The notes under the pieces were generated by a model. The model did no database searches. It saw nothing but the letters and a program-made list of their open reading frames with translations, and was not told where the DNA came from. Positions 7,733 through 17,460 of a DNA stretch of 59,723 nt are shown here, piece by piece; position 1 is the first letter of the stretch, and each line of letters starts with the position of its first letter. Source of the stretch: an uncultured Verrucomicrobiota bacterium (lineage in GTDB: Bacteria > Verrucomicrobiota > Verrucomicrobiia > Limisphaerales > UBA9464); contig CAJAHH010000020.1 in assembly GCA_903939515.1 (NCBI GenBank), positions 1-59,723 on the forward strand, written 5' to 3'. The position numbers and the translations under genes were made by a program.

Positions 7733-8917
7733 ATGAAGCCGTCCAAAAAAAATCTGAAGAAGGCTGCAGTTCCATCTAAGGCCTCCGCCACTGGGAAACG
7801 TTTGTCGCCCACTGCCACACTCTCTTCAGTCTCAAAACCTTCGTCGGTGAGTTCTAAGAAACCGGCGAAGCTCAAAACCCTGAGGTCTAAAACCCAGATT
7901 AAACCGCTGAAGGTGCTTTCTGCTTTGGCCACCCGGGCCACGAAAGCTCCTTCCCGTCCGAGAAAAGCTAGGGCGATCATGGTCGCCTTATCTGAAAGAC
8001 CCGGCCTCCAAATGATCGATGGCATCCCGGTGTTGCAGAGTCCGCCTGAGCCCGTTCGCGAAATCTACGAATCGAAGAGCGCACTCAATTTGTACATGCG
8101 TGAGGCGGTTGAGGTTCCGCTGCTCACGGTGGCCGAGGAAAACGCCCTCGCCGCACGCATCAAACAAGGGGATTCGGTCGCCCGAGAGCACATGATCCGA
8201 GCCAACCTCCGGTTGGTGGTGAAAATCGCCAAGGACTATGATGGTTTGGGACTGCCTCTTTTGGACCTGATCAACGAAGGCAATATAGGGCTCATGAAGG
8301 GCGTGGAGCGCTTCGATCCCTCCAAAGGTGGCAAGCTCTCCACCTACAGCTCCTGGTGGATTAAGCAATCCATCAAGAGGGCCCTGGCCAACCAGTCCAA
8401 GACCATCCGACTGCCAGTCCATTTAGTGGACAAGATTTCCAAGATGCGCCGTGTGGCCATGGAGCTGCAGGAACTCTTCGGCCGCGAGGCGACCGACGAA
8501 GAGATCGCTGACGAGATGGACGCCCCGCTGCGGAAAGTTACTCTCTGGCGTCGAGCCTCTTTACGGACCAGTTCGCTCGACGAATCCTTAGGCGACGAAG
8601 ATTCCAGCAAGCTGGGTGACGTGGTGGCAGACGAATCCTGCCAGACTCCCTACGAAAACCTGGAAAGCCGCACCACTCATAGCCTGCTGCAAAGCACCCT
8701 TCATATCCTAGACTTCCGCGAGATGACCATTTTGCGCGAACGGTTTGCCCTCGACGGGGGTAAGGAGAAAACCCTCGACGAAATCGGGCAAAAGTTCGGT
8801 GTCACCCGCGAGCGCATTCGTCAGCTGCAGAACATCGCCTTGGCCAAGCTCCGTAAGAAAATCGAGGCATTCGAGGCGGTTCGAACCCCCATCGAGGCCG
8901 GCGACGGTGTGAGCTGA
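7733..8917 (+). CDS. RNA polymerase sigma-70 family factor (RpoD/group 2 type)
   Basis: A 394-residue sigma factor. Residues 1 to about 110 are a Lys/Ser/Ala-rich extension without the classical region 1.1 look. Region 1.2 follows (LNLYMREAVEVPLL), then region 2 with NLRLVVKIAKDY, GNIGLMKGVERFDPSKG (about 183-199) and the -10-binding STYSSWWIKQSIKRAL. Region 3 (IRLPVHLVDKISKM) and region 4 with the -35 helix VTRERIRQLQNIALAKL (about 357-373) follow. All four conserved regions are present, so it should recognise ordinary -35/-10 promoters and is not an ECF factor. Size and the short N-terminal region suggest a group 2 (RpoS-like) role or a lineage-specific primary sigma. It is divergent from a CarH/LitR-like repressor, which suggests but does not show light or B12 control. 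Confidence 0.9.
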   Translation: MKPSKKNLKKAAVPSKASATGKRLSPTATLSSVSKPSSVSSKKPAKLKTLRSKTQIKPLKVLSALATRATKAPSRPRKARAIMVALSERPGLQMIDGIPVLQSPPEPVREIYESKSALNLYMREAVEVPLLTVAEENALAARIKQGDSVAREHMIRANLRLVVKIAKDYDGLGLPLLDLINEGNIGLMKGVERFDPSKGGKLSTYSSWWIKQSIKRALANQSKTIRLPVHLVDKISKMRRVAMELQELFGREATDEEIADEMDAPLRKVTLWRRASLRTSSLDESLGDEDSSKLGDVVADESCQTPYENLESRTTHSLLQSTLHILDFREMTILRERFALDGGKEKTLDEIGQKFGVTRERIRQLQNIALAKLRKKIEAFEAVRTPIEAGDGVS

Positions 8918-9071
8918 GTCTCAATTCATCCGGAGCCGAACATTCGACTCCCCTCATTCCCCGGGGCTTCCGAAGTCTCCGCCAGACCAGCGACGACGGG
9001 TTTTAGCGGAGCGTGTGATCTGCAATGCATTAAAGGATTAGGATCACACTTGTGGCAGCACGCGGGCAGAG

Positions 9072-9104
9072 CGACCGAAAGTCCTTGGGAACTTCGGTCG
9101 TTTT
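9072..9104 (+). terminator. Rho-independent terminator after the sigma gene
   Basis: CGACCGAAAGT (9072-9082) pairs with ACTTCGGTCG (9091-9100), leaving one bulged A and an 8-nt loop, and TTTT follows at 9101-9104 on the plus strand. It lies about 155 bp beyond the sigma stop codon and just before the convergent acpS end, so it probably separates the two transcription units. Confidence 0.6.
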
Positions 9105-9109
9105 GCACT

Positions 9110-9487
9110 TCAACCCTCGAGAATCGCCACAGCCGAGGCGTATTGAGCGGTGTGGGTCAAGTTGAGGTGAATGATTTTCGCTAACCGGCGCTCCATCAAT
9201 TGAGCCCCCGCTCCCTGCAGTCGGACTTGAGTGCTGCCGCTCTCCAAACGGATCACCTCGATGTCCAACCACCCGAGCTCCGTTCCGATACCCGTCCCGA
9301 AGGCCTTGCTCACGGCCTCCTTGGCGGCGAACCGGGCCGCCACATGAGTGGAAGGATCGGTGTGACTGAAACAATAGTCGTACTCGGCCGGACACAGGAT
9401 TCGACGGGCAAATCGCTCACCCAGACGTTCTAGCGAATCCCGTATGCGGCCAACCTCCACCAAGTCGATTCCCACACCCAGGATCAT
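9110..9487 (-). CDS. acpS: Holo-[acyl-carrier-protein] synthase AcpS
   Basis: Transfers 4'-phosphopantetheine from CoA to acyl carrier protein in the cytoplasm. The 125-residue length is standard. The N-terminal [12 protein letters not shown] carries metal-binding Asp8, and [15 protein letters not shown] carries Glu57, the second magnesium ligand. The C-terminal [17 protein letters not shown] is the final family block. The ATG at 9487 overlaps the pdxJ stop by 4 nt, the familiar pdxJ-acpS arrangement, implying translational coupling. Last gene of the lipoprotein-pdxJ-acpS unit. Confidence 0.95.
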   Translation of the reverse strand: MILGVGIDLVEVGRIRDSLERLGERFARRILCPAEYDYCFSHTDPSTHVAARFAAKEAVSKAFGTGIGTELGWLDIEVIRLESGSTQVRLQGAGAQLMERRLAKIIHLNLTHTAQYASAVAILEG

Positions 9488-10248
9488 GGCGCCGAAAGAG
9501 TCTGAGGCTTGCCCCCGTAACCCTCCATGGCCTGAAGGATTTCCTGCACCGCCTTCTCTAGGCCGACGAAGATCGCACGACTGATGATGGAGTGGCCGAT
9601 GTTCAACTCTTCGAGATGGGGCACCACATGCAGCAGTGGCAGGTTTTCCCGATTAAGTCCGTGCCCGGCATTGACCCGCAGACCCACTTGATAGCCCCGC
9701 TCGGCGGCCGCAACCAAGCGCTCCAACTCCCGGTTCCGCTCGGCTTTTTGATGAAACACCTCGGCGTAGGCTCCGGTGTGTAATTCGATGAATTGCGCAC
9801 CCACCCGGGCAGATGCCTCGATTTGGGCCAAATCCGGATCCACAAAAAGACTCACCTCGATGCCGGATTCTTTCATCCGACGGATGGTCTCCCTCAGTGC
9901 GGCTTCGTGCCCCAGAACATCTAGCCCACCTTCCGTGGAGATTTCCTCCCGCTTCTCCGGCACCAGGCAAACGATGTCGGGTCGAACCGCCAGAGCGATC
10001 TCAACGATCTCCGGGGCATTGGCCATCTCGAAATTAAGACGGGTGCGGATGGCCTTTCTCAACGCCACGATGTCCCGGTCGATGATATGTCGGCGATCTT
10101 CCCGCAGGTGAGCCGTGATCCCATGGGCACCAGCCTGCTCGCACAGAAGCGCCGCAGCGATGGGATCGGGTTCTCCCCGTTCCATGCCGCGGTACCGGGC
10201 CTGACGGAGGGTGGCGACGTGGTCGATGTTGACGCCGAGTTTCAGCAT
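9484..10248 (-). CDS. pdxJ: Pyridoxine 5'-phosphate synthase PdxJ
   Basis: Condenses 1-deoxy-xylulose 5-phosphate with 3-amino-2-oxopropyl phosphate in the DXP-dependent vitamin B6 pathway. From the ATG at 10248 the protein is 254 residues. It opens with [17 protein letters not shown] and contains [24 protein letters not shown] and the C-terminal phosphate-binding [17 protein letters not shown], all conserved in PdxJ. A TTG seven codons upstream would overlap the preceding gene; the ATG sits 7 nt after that gene's stop and is preferred. It overlaps acpS by 4 nt. Confidence 0.95.
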   Translation of the reverse strand: MLKLGVNIDHVATLRQARYRGMERGEPDPIAAALLCEQAGAHGITAHLREDRRHIIDRDIVALRKAIRTRLNFEMANAPEIVEIALAVRPDIVCLVPEKREEISTEGGLDVLGHEAALRETIRRMKESGIEVSLFVDPDLAQIEASARVGAQFIELHTGAYAEVFHQKAERNRELERLVAAAERGYQVGLRVNAGHGLNRENLPLLHVVPHLEELNIGHSIISRAIFVGLEKAVQEILQAMEGYGGKPQTLSAP

Positions 10249-10255
10249 GTGGTGT

Positions 10256-11764
10256 TCAGGGTTGAGCAACAGGCTTGGGGGCGGGCGGCGTCTTCGCGGA
10301 CGGCGTCTGGGGCAGCCCCATCGGGGGCGGCGGAGTCAGACGGGGGGCCTTGGGCTTACGGGGCGTGGCCGGATCCAGCCATCGGCCTAAGAGAACCCAT
10401 TCCATAGCGCTCAAACCCGCCGGAGCCTTGCGAGTCCAAGTGAACACCCCGGGGCCCGACTGGCGGACCTGGGTCACGGTGTTGTCTACCTTGGCCAGGG
10501 TGTCGGTCAGCCAGAGATAGGCCAGACCATCCCCAGGAGCCGGATTAAGTCCTAACGAAAGATCACGGTTCTGAAGGTTGGCCCACCAGTGGACGAAGTT
10601 CTCGGAAGTAATCTCCCAGTCATAGACCACCAAACCCGGTTGCTGGAGCTGTTGGAGTAATTCCCTAGGCACGGGTTGAACCGAACGCTGCCGCGGAACC
10701 ATGCTAAAACCCAGAAAGCCGGGCTTCTGATTCTCCGTTCCGCTGAGCATCGGAACGACAAACGGTGCACTGCTGAGTGCGAGGATTTGCTTCTCGGCAT
10801 CGTACATCACCAGGCCGTCCAGCTTGCCCGGTTCAGCATTGGTCGAATAACGGCGGCTCAATTCCGCATTAGCCGCCTTGAGCACCGAAGCCGAGTCCTT
10901 CACATGAACCACGGCATAACTCTGGAAGGGCGACTCGGCTTGGGCCCAGAGGTACATCTGGCCCATTTCCTGACCCTGAAGGTAGGTCTCCAGACCGAGC
11001 AGATTTAACACCTGAGGGGTGACACCTCGTATGGCAGTCAGCGAGACCAACGGATCGTAAATCAAATTGGTCGGGTACTGCCAGTCATGCAGAGCCAGTT
11101 CACTCAGTCCGGGCTGCTTCAACGTTCCGGACCACACCACTGACCCGTTGGTCGCGATCGCAGTAGCCTGGAGTCCTGGCCAAGCACCCGGCGCCTTCTG
11201 GAAATCCAGCAACCGTGAGGCATTGGATGCTGTCGCAAGAACCTGAGAACGAAACGCTTTGGCCCGCGGTGAATCCGAAGGGCTGACAGCAAAGAGCCAC
11301 CCTTTTTCCGCGCTCACCCAAGCACCGGATGCCTTGGAGCCCAGGAGTTTGACCAAGGCCGGATAACGGTCATTCCAAATGGGGGCTCGCTCGGCGGTGA
11401 TCCGAACAGCCACGAAGACTTCCTTTGATCCATCACCCCGACGCCACACCTCGCCAGCCGACTCGTGGGCCAGCAAGTCGGCGATCAGGGGCTGCCCTTG
11501 CGTCACAACGGTGTCAGTGGTGGTGGTTTCCGACAGCCAATCCAATGCCGCGCGAGTGGCTTTCGAACGCAGGCGATCGGTCAATGCCGGAGCGTTGCTG
11601 TGGGAGAAGAAGGCTCGCAAGGCCAAGGCCCCGGTCTGGCTGCGCAGACCATCGGCTCCGACGAAATGCCATCGGGTAGCCAATTCGGGGGCTGGCTCCT
11701 TGCATCCGGAAAGGAGCGCCAGCAGCGCAACGGCCAGCAGCACAAAAATCGAGCGACGATTCAT
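10256..11764 (-). CDS. Predicted lipoprotein of unknown function
   Basis: From the ATG at 11764 the protein has 502 residues and begins with a textbook lipoprotein signal: basic MNRRS, a hydrophobic stretch and the lipobox LLSGC with the modified Cys at about 23. The open frame continues 68 codons further upstream, but that part has no coding look and would hide the signal. The mature protein has no motif I recognise; it alternates Trp/Tyr-containing segments and ends in a Pro/Lys-rich tail of about 40 residues. It lies 7 nt before pdxJ on the same strand, and so is probably the promoter-proximal gene of that operon. Its start is 88 bp from the divergent lipoate-ligase-like gene. Confidence 0.7.
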   Translation of the reverse strand: MNRRSIFVLLAVALLALLSGCKEPAPELATRWHFVGADGLRSQTGALALRAFFSHSNAPALTDRLRSKATRAALDWLSETTTTDTVVTQGQPLIADLLAHESAGEVWRRGDGSKEVFVAVRITAERAPIWNDRYPALVKLLGSKASGAWVSAEKGWLFAVSPSDSPRAKAFRSQVLATASNASRLLDFQKAPGAWPGLQATAIATNGSVVWSGTLKQPGLSELALHDWQYPTNLIYDPLVSLTAIRGVTPQVLNLLGLETYLQGQEMGQMYLWAQAESPFQSYAVVHVKDSASVLKAANAELSRRYSTNAEPGKLDGLVMYDAEKQILALSSAPFVVPMLSGTENQKPGFLGFSMVPRQRSVQPVPRELLQQLQQPGLVVYDWEITSENFVHWWANLQNRDLSLGLNPAPGDGLAYLWLTDTLAKVDNTVTQVRQSGPGVFTWTRKAPAGLSAMEWVLLGRWLDPATPRKPKAPRLTPPPPMGLPQTPSAKTPPAPKPVAQP

Positions 11765-11852
11765 AGTCAGGACTGCTTGGTTGCCAGAGAACTCACCCCG
11801 AAGCAATGCGCCTTTGCGATCCCGGTCTCTCCAGCGCACCGTTACGACCGAA

Positions 11853-12539
11853 ATGGGCGAAGAATGGTACTGGCTAGATTCCTCAACGGGAGACGCTCCC
11901 GCCAACATGGCCTGGGACGAAGCGCTGCTGGAGGCCGCCGCAGAGCTCGGTCGTCCGGTGCTGCGCACCTATGCCTGGGCGACCCCCGCGGCCACCTTCG
12001 GCTACTTCCAACGGCACGCCGATATTGCTGCTTGGACTCCACTCCGCCCACTCATCCGTCGACCCACTGGAGGCGGCCTGGTTTCCCATGCAGCGGACTG
12101 GACCTACGCGATCGTCGTTCCTCCACGGCACCCGTGGTATTCGCTCTCGGCGGTGGAGAGCTACCGTCGTGCGCACTCCTGGCTCCAACGGGCCTTCGCC
12201 CACTGTGGCGTCGAAACTGTTTTAGCTCCCTGCTGCAATCCGGCGGGTCCGGGACAGTGCTTCGTGGGTGCAGAGCGGGAAGACCTGCTACTTCAGGGCC
12301 GCAAGATCGCCGGGGCCGCCCAGCGCAGAAACAAACTAGGCCTGCTGATCCAGGGCAGCATCCAACCAACCCCACTCGATCTCTCACGAACCCGCTGGGA
12401 AGAGGCAATGCTTCGGACCGCAGAAGAAGATTGGGGAGTTCGATGGGATCACTGGCCCGCCCCCTCCAACACACTGGCACGACGGGTCGAAGAACTCCGC
12501 TTGCGCTATGCTTCAAGCGATTACAACGAACGCCGTTGA
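11853..12539 (+). CDS. Lipoate-protein ligase A-like protein (BPL/LplA/LipB family)
   Basis: A 228-residue single-domain member of the biotin/lipoate ligase fold. It has the lipoyl-AMP/substrate loop RRPTGGGLVSH and the catalytic-lysine block LLQGRKIAGAAQRR followed by LLIQGSI, the usual order in LplA and octanoyltransferase LipM/LipL relatives. The ATG at 11853 gives a start shortly before WYWLDSS; the open frame upstream is antisense to the lipoprotein gene and non-coding. It lacks the LplA C-terminal accessory domain, so it may be a transferase-type (LipM-like) enzyme instead of a full ligase; sequence alone does not decide. It stands alone and ends 30 bp from the convergent AraC gene. Confidence 0.8.
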   Translation: MGEEWYWLDSSTGDAPANMAWDEALLEAAAELGRPVLRTYAWATPAATFGYFQRHADIAAWTPLRPLIRRPTGGGLVSHAADWTYAIVVPPRHPWYSLSAVESYRRAHSWLQRAFAHCGVETVLAPCCNPAGPGQCFVGAEREDLLLQGRKIAGAAQRRNKLGLLIQGSIQPTPLDLSRTRWEEAMLRTAEEDWGVRWDHWPAPSNTLARRVEELRLRYASSDYNERR

Positions 12540-12568
12540 GGCACGGTCGTTCGACCCACTCGGAACGC

Positions 12569-13330
12569 TCAGACTTCTTCTCGACGGCTTTGACGGAATT
12601 GAGTGGGTGTCATGCCCGTGGCGGCCCGGAATGCCCGAGTGAAGGCGCTGTGATCATAAAACCCACAGGCATGGGCGATCTCGGCCACGGGCTTTTGACT
12701 CTCCTCCAACCATCGGGAGGCCGCCGCCAGTCGGGTGTGGGAAATCAACTGGCTTGGGGTGGTTCGGAAAAGCTTTTTGATGAGGCGGGCGAAGCGGACC
12801 GGCGGGATGCCCGCTCGCTCTGCCAGCGAAGTCGGGCTCAACTCCTCGTCATAGTGGGCCTCGAGGTGATCCAAGGCTGAGGCCAGTCCGGCCGGAATCC
12901 GCCCGGCTCCGGCGGGCACCTGAAGGTCTCGGGAGATGCCCACCAGGCCGATGATGTGCCCGTGGTCATCGCGAATGGCGAACTTAGTGGTGAAGCACCA
13001 ACCCGTCTTTCGCCGAGGGTACCAATGCAGTTCCAGCTTCTCGATGATGGGTCGCCCTGTCCGTAGAACCGCCTCATCCTGCCGGGCGAATCGGGTCGCC
13101 AACTCGATCGGGTAGACTTCTCGCACCGTCTTGCCTACCAGGTCCTGGGTGCGTCGAAAACCCACTCTCTCGGCGAGGGATTGATTGACCGCGGTGTAGC
13201 GACCGGCGGTGTCCTTCACAAAGAATGCGGTGTCGGGCATATGCTCGAAAATCTCTGCATACAGACTCACGGGAAGGTGAGTCACTGCAGGCACCTTGTC
13301 GGCCACGCCTGTGCGGACTTTGACGGACAT
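12569..13330 (-). CDS. AraC-family transcriptional regulator with N-terminal PAS domain
   Basis: A 253-residue protein starting at the ATG at 13330. Residues about 20-120 form a PAS sensory domain (FEHMPDTAFFVKDTAGRYTAVN, then a C-terminal GLVGISRDL strand). Residues about 145-250 are the two-helix-turn-helix AraC domain, ending with IAHACGFYDHSAFTRAFRAATGMTPTQFR. The open frame upstream to 13819 runs antisense into the peptidase gene and is not coding. PAS-AraC proteins sense small ligands or redox state. Its start is 51 bp from the divergent secreted S9 peptidase, so that gene is the obvious candidate target. Confidence 0.88.
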   Translation of the reverse strand: MSVKVRTGVADKVPAVTHLPVSLYAEIFEHMPDTAFFVKDTAGRYTAVNQSLAERVGFRRTQDLVGKTVREVYPIELATRFARQDEAVLRTGRPIIEKLELHWYPRRKTGWCFTTKFAIRDDHGHIIGLVGISRDLQVPAGAGRIPAGLASALDHLEAHYDEELSPTSLAERAGIPPVRFARLIKKLFRTTPSQLISHTRLAAASRWLEESQKPVAEIAHACGFYDHSAFTRAFRAATGMTPTQFRQSRREEV

Positions 13331-13381
13331 GATCAGAGGCTGCTGCAAGACCCGTTTCAGGGCGATGTCAGAGTGAAGGGA

Positions 13382-15961
13382 ATGATCCGTATCCAGACCA
13401 ATAAATCGCCCGGGTTCCGAGGGCGCTTTCGCACCCACGGATTCGGCTGGACCGTGTTCTTGCTGACCTGCCTGACTGCGTTGGCCCAAGGCTCTCGGGA
13501 GGATTACCAACGAGCCATGAGCCTGGCTCAACGCACTGAAAACACGGTGTTCCGGGCCTCGATCCAACCCCAATGGATCGCCGGTGGTGGCGGCCAATTC
13601 TGGTATCGGGTGGCGACCGGCCCCGATCGGCAGGATTTCCTCTTCGTGGATCCGGAACGGGGCACTCGAGAAGCGCTCTTTGACGCCGCGACGCTGGCAA
13701 CCCACCTCTCCACGGCCCTCGGCAGTCCAGTAGTTCCCGAATCCTTGAAACTGGATTCTCTCACCGTGCAATTGGAAGGCGAGCGCCGGACGCTCCGTTT
13801 CCGGCAGGGAGGCAAGCACTGGAAAACCACGGTTCCGGAACTAGTACTGGAGTCGGACCCTAAGCCCGAGGACCCGCTGCCGATGGCTTCGGCACAACGG
13901 ATCCCAAAGCGGTCCCGCAACACGGGTGAGGAGACGGAAATCCTTCTGGTGAATCGGACGACCGAGGATGTCGAGCTGTACTGGCTGGATGATCAGGGAA
14001 CGCGCAGGCCGTACGGTCGTCTGCGCCCCGGAGCCGAACGCCGCCAGCACACCTTCGCCGGGCATGTCTGGCTCGGGACCGACCGAAACGGCAGTGTTCT
14101 AGGCGCATTCACCGCACAGGAAAGCGAGGGGCGAGCGGAGTTCGTCGGGCCACCCGCCGGGACCAAGGCACCCGCCGCATCGGCAGATTCGCCTCCAGGA
14201 CCCCAGTCCAGTCCGCAGGATTCACCCGACGGAAAATGGACGGTCGAATTGAGCGAGAACAATCTATTCCTGCGACCCAAAGCCGGCGGAGAGACCGTGC
14301 GCCTGAGCCGGGACGGCACCACTGAGGACGCCTATCACTCCGAAGTGCAGTGGTCTCCTGACTCTACTCATCTGGTGGCACGGCGGGTCCAAGGAGCCTC
14401 CTCACGCATCGTCTCCTGGATCGAAGCGGCCCCGAAGGATCAGCTTCAGCCTCAGGTGCATTCACACACCTATCCCAAGCCAGGAGACCCCCTTCCCCAC
14501 CCGCGTCTTCGGGTCTTTGCTGTGGATGGATTTCGCCAATATGACGTGGACGAGAAGCACTATCCAACGCCCTTCACCGAGAGCGGGGCACTGGAGGTTC
14601 AATGGGCTCCAGACAGTCGGGAATTTTACATTAACTACAACCAGCGAGGCCATCAGGTGTACCGGATCCTCGCCGTCAACCAAACCGGAAAGGTCCGCAC
14701 TGTGGTCGAAGAGGCGCCTAAAACCATGGTGGACTGGACTGCCAAGACCTGGCGTCACTGGTTACACCCACGCGGAGAACTCGTGTGGATGTCCGAGCGC
14801 AGTGGCTGGTGCCACCTCTGGCGGATCGACATCGCCACCGGCACCGTGAAGAACCCAATCACGGAGGGCAACTGGGTGGTGCGCTCGGTCGAACACGTCG
14901 ATGAAAAACGCCAACAAGTCTGGTTCTTTGCCGGCGGAATCCGACCGGGGCAAGACCCTTACTACCTGCACCTTGCGCGGGTGAATCTCGATGGCACTGG
15001 GTTGACGGTACTCACCGAGGGTGACGGCACCCACAAGGTCCAGTTCTCGCCCGACCGACGCTGGTTTCTCGACACCTGGTCCCGGGTGGACCAACCGCCC
15101 ATCACCGAACTGCGCAGCGCCATCGACGGCCGCAAGATCCTGGAACTCGAGCGGGCCGACATCACCCGACTCTTGGCCACCGGTTGGTCGATCCCAGAAC
15201 GGTTCACCGCCCCGGGTCGCGATGGAACCACCGACATCCATGGCATCGTCATCCGCCCATCGCACCTCGATCCGAAGGTTGGCTACCCGGTGATCGAAGA
15301 GATTTACGCCGGGCCCCAGGGTGCGTTCGTGCCGAAGGAATTCGGCCGATTAACCCGACAACACGCCCTAGCGGAACTGGGTTTCGTGGTCGTACAAATC
15401 GACGGCATGGGCACCAGCCAACGCTCCAAGGCCTTCCACGATGTCGCCTGGAAGAACCTTGCCGATGCCGGATTTCCCGATCGGAAACTCTGGATCCGGG
15501 CGGCCGCTCAATCGCGTCCCTGGATGGATCTCGGCCGCATCGGTCTCTACGGTGGAAGCGCTGGTGGACAGAACGCCCTCCGCGGCCTGCTGGACCACGG
15601 GGATTTTTACCAGGTGGCCGTTGCCGACTGCGGGTGCCATGACAACCGGATGGACAAAATTTGGTGGAACGAGCAATGGCTCGGCTGGCCCGTGGATGAG
15701 TCCTACCGCCGCAGTTCCAATGTCGAGGATGCCCACAAGCTGACGGGCAAACTCCTCCTCATCGTGGGAGAAGTAGACACCAACGTGGATCCGGCCAGCA
15801 CCTTGCAAGTCAGTGCCGCGCTGGTGCGCGCGGACAAGGACTTCGAGTTGCTCGTCATGCCCTCAACCAACCACGGCGCCGCCGAGACCCCGTACGCCAG
15901 CCGACGCCGCATGGATTTCTTCGTGCGGCACTTGCTGGGTCGGGAGCCTCGCTGGCACTAA
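13382..15961 (+). CDS. Secreted S9 family peptidase (DPP IV-like prolyl oligopeptidase)
   Basis: An 859-residue serine peptidase exported by an N-terminal signal (FGWTVFLLTCLTALAQG). The middle is a DPP IV-type beta-propeller (SPDGKWTVELSENNLFLR, VQWSPDSTHLVARR, YPTPFTESGALEVQWAPDS). The C-terminal alpha/beta-hydrolase carries Ser726 in YGGSAGG, Asp799 in GEVDTNVDP and His831 in STNHG, a complete catalytic triad. The propeller usually restricts substrates to short peptides, cleaved after Pro or Ala. The ATG at 13382 has GAAGGG immediately upstream. It is divergent from the PAS-AraC gene (51 bp) and convergent with DUF1501; it probably supplies periplasmic peptide breakdown. Confidence 0.92.
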   Translation: MIRIQTNKSPGFRGRFRTHGFGWTVFLLTCLTALAQGSREDYQRAMSLAQRTENTVFRASIQPQWIAGGGGQFWYRVATGPDRQDFLFVDPERGTREALFDAATLATHLSTALGSPVVPESLKLDSLTVQLEGERRTLRFRQGGKHWKTTVPELVLESDPKPEDPLPMASAQRIPKRSRNTGEETEILLVNRTTEDVELYWLDDQGTRRPYGRLRPGAERRQHTFAGHVWLGTDRNGSVLGAFTAQESEGRAEFVGPPAGTKAPAASADSPPGPQSSPQDSPDGKWTVELSENNLFLRPKAGGETVRLSRDGTTEDAYHSEVQWSPDSTHLVARRVQGASSRIVSWIEAAPKDQLQPQVHSHTYPKPGDPLPHPRLRVFAVDGFRQYDVDEKHYPTPFTESGALEVQWAPDSREFYINYNQRGHQVYRILAVNQTGKVRTVVEEAPKTMVDWTAKTWRHWLHPRGELVWMSERSGWCHLWRIDIATGTVKNPITEGNWVVRSVEHVDEKRQQVWFFAGGIRPGQDPYYLHLARVNLDGTGLTVLTEGDGTHKVQFSPDRRWFLDTWSRVDQPPITELRSAIDGRKILELERADITRLLATGWSIPERFTAPGRDGTTDIHGIVIRPSHLDPKVGYPVIEEIYAGPQGAFVPKEFGRLTRQHALAELGFVVVQIDGMGTSQRSKAFHDVAWKNLADAGFPDRKLWIRAAAQSRPWMDLGRIGLYGGSAGGQNALRGLLDHGDFYQVAVADCGCHDNRMDKIWWNEQWLGWPVDESYRRSSNVEDAHKLTGKLLLIVGEVDTNVDPASTLQVSAALVRADKDFELLVMPSTNHGAAETPYASRRRMDFFVRHLLGREPRWH

Positions 15962-15988
15962 CCCTCGGACAAGCGGAAGGCTCTCCGT

Positions 15989-17458
15989 TCAGGCCAAGAG
16001 TGCCTGAATGGGGTGGGATTCTTCGACACCAGTCAGTCGCTGATCGAGTCCCTGACTCTTGAAAGTGAACCGGCGGTGGTCCACGCCCATGCATTTCAGG
16101 ATGGTGGCATTCAGATCATTGATGTGCACCGGGTTCTCCACAACGTTGTAGCTGAAGTCGTCCGTCTCGCCGTAAGAGATACCGCCCTTGATGCCGCCGC
16201 CCGCCATCCACATACAGAAATTCCGCGGATGGTGGTCGCGACCATAGTCGGTACGAGTCAAGCGCCCTTGAGAATACACGGTTCGACCGAACTCGCCGCC
16301 CCAGATGACGAGTGTGTCCTCCAGAAGACCCCGGGCCTTGAGATCATGAATGAGCGCCGCGGAAGCTTGATCGATGTCCTTGCACTGAGCGCGGATCTCC
16401 GACGGCAAATTGCCATGCTGGTCCCAACCCCGGTGGAGGATCTGAACACACCGCACACCCCGCTCAACCAACCGACGAGCCAACAGCGCACTGGCCGCAA
16501 AGGTCCCCGGCTTCTTTACCTCGTCACCATACAAGTCGGTGGTGGCCTTCGACTCGCTGGAAAAGTCCACCAAGTCCGGGACGCTGCTCTGCATGCGGAA
16601 AGCCATCTCGTACTGAGCGATGCGCGTCAGCGTCTCCGGATCACCCCAACGTTCATGAGTCTTGGCATTGAGGCGATTGAGAGCGTCGAGCACCACACGC
16701 CGATCCTCCCGGCTGACTCCCGGCGGGTTGTCGATGTACAGCACGGGGTCACCGATGGACCGCAAGGCCACGCCCGTGTAGCGGGTCGGCAAATATCCAC
16801 TGCTCCACATGCGAGTGAAGAGCGCCTGGGCATCGGCCTTGGACGACCAGTTGGGTGTCAGCACCACGAAGGCGGGCAGTTCGTTGTTCTCGCTGCCTAG
16901 GCCGTAGGCCAACCAAGAGCCCAGACTCGCCTTGCCCGGAACTTCGCTGCCGGTCATCACGAACGTGCAGGCTGGATCGTGATTAATGGCGTTGGTCTGA
17001 ACCGACTTGAGCACCGCAATTTCGTCCACCACCCGAGCCGTATGCGGGAGCAACTCGCTAATCCAGCGTCCGCTCTGGCCGGCTTGATTGAACTTGAACA
17101 TCGTCGGTGCCACCGGAAACCGGGTCTGACCCGAAGTCATGGTGGTGATGCGTTGACCATTGCGGACCGAATCCGGCAAATCTTTGTCGAAATACTCCTG
17201 CAACTTGGGCTTGTGATCCCACAAGTCGAGCTGGGACGGAGCCCCGTTCATGTGCAGGTAGATGAGGCGCTTGGCCTTGGGCGCGAAGTGCGGAAATCCC
17301 GGCAACGGCGGATAAATCCGCGCAACCGCAGAATCCGCAGCCCCCAGCAACTTGCCGGCTCCGAGCGTGGCGAGTGCCAGTCCGCCAAGGCGGATGCCTG
17401 CATTGCCAAAAAACTGACGTCGGGTCTGATTGAGTTGAAATTCGAGCAGAGGATTCAT
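15989..17458 (-). CDS. DUF1501 domain-containing secreted protein (first copy)
   Basis: A 489-residue member of the sulfatase-like DUF1501 family, abundant in Planctomycetota and Verrucomicrobiota. The N-terminus [20 protein letters not shown] resembles a Tat signal. Family blocks include [42 protein letters not shown] and [17 protein letters not shown]. Biochemical function is not established; members are nearly always next to a PSD1-type protein, as here (the PSD1 stop is 2 bp upstream of this ATG). The pair is inferred to act together in the periplasm, perhaps in polysaccharide or sulfated-substrate metabolism. Confidence 0.92.
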   Translation of the reverse strand: MNPLLEFQLNQTRRQFFGNAGIRLGGLALATLGAGKLLGAADSAVARIYPPLPGFPHFAPKAKRLIYLHMNGAPSQLDLWDHKPKLQEYFDKDLPDSVRNGQRITTMTSGQTRFPVAPTMFKFNQAGQSGRWISELLPHTARVVDEIAVLKSVQTNAINHDPACTFVMTGSEVPGKASLGSWLAYGLGSENNELPAFVVLTPNWSSKADAQALFTRMWSSGYLPTRYTGVALRSIGDPVLYIDNPPGVSREDRRVVLDALNRLNAKTHERWGDPETLTRIAQYEMAFRMQSSVPDLVDFSSESKATTDLYGDEVKKPGTFAASALLARRLVERGVRCVQILHRGWDQHGNLPSEIRAQCKDIDQASAALIHDLKARGLLEDTLVIWGGEFGRTVYSQGRLTRTDYGRDHHPRNFCMWMAGGGIKGGISYGETDDFSYNVVENPVHINDLNATILKCMGVDHRRFTFKSQGLDQRLTGVEESHPIQALLA

Positions 17459-17460
17459 AG

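Noticed and set aside
11465-12880. 471-aa plus-strand open frame
   Set aside because: Overlaps the LplA-like gene in another frame and runs into the antisense AraC gene; composition is low-complexity Arg/Pro/Gly, typical of G+C-rich shadows.
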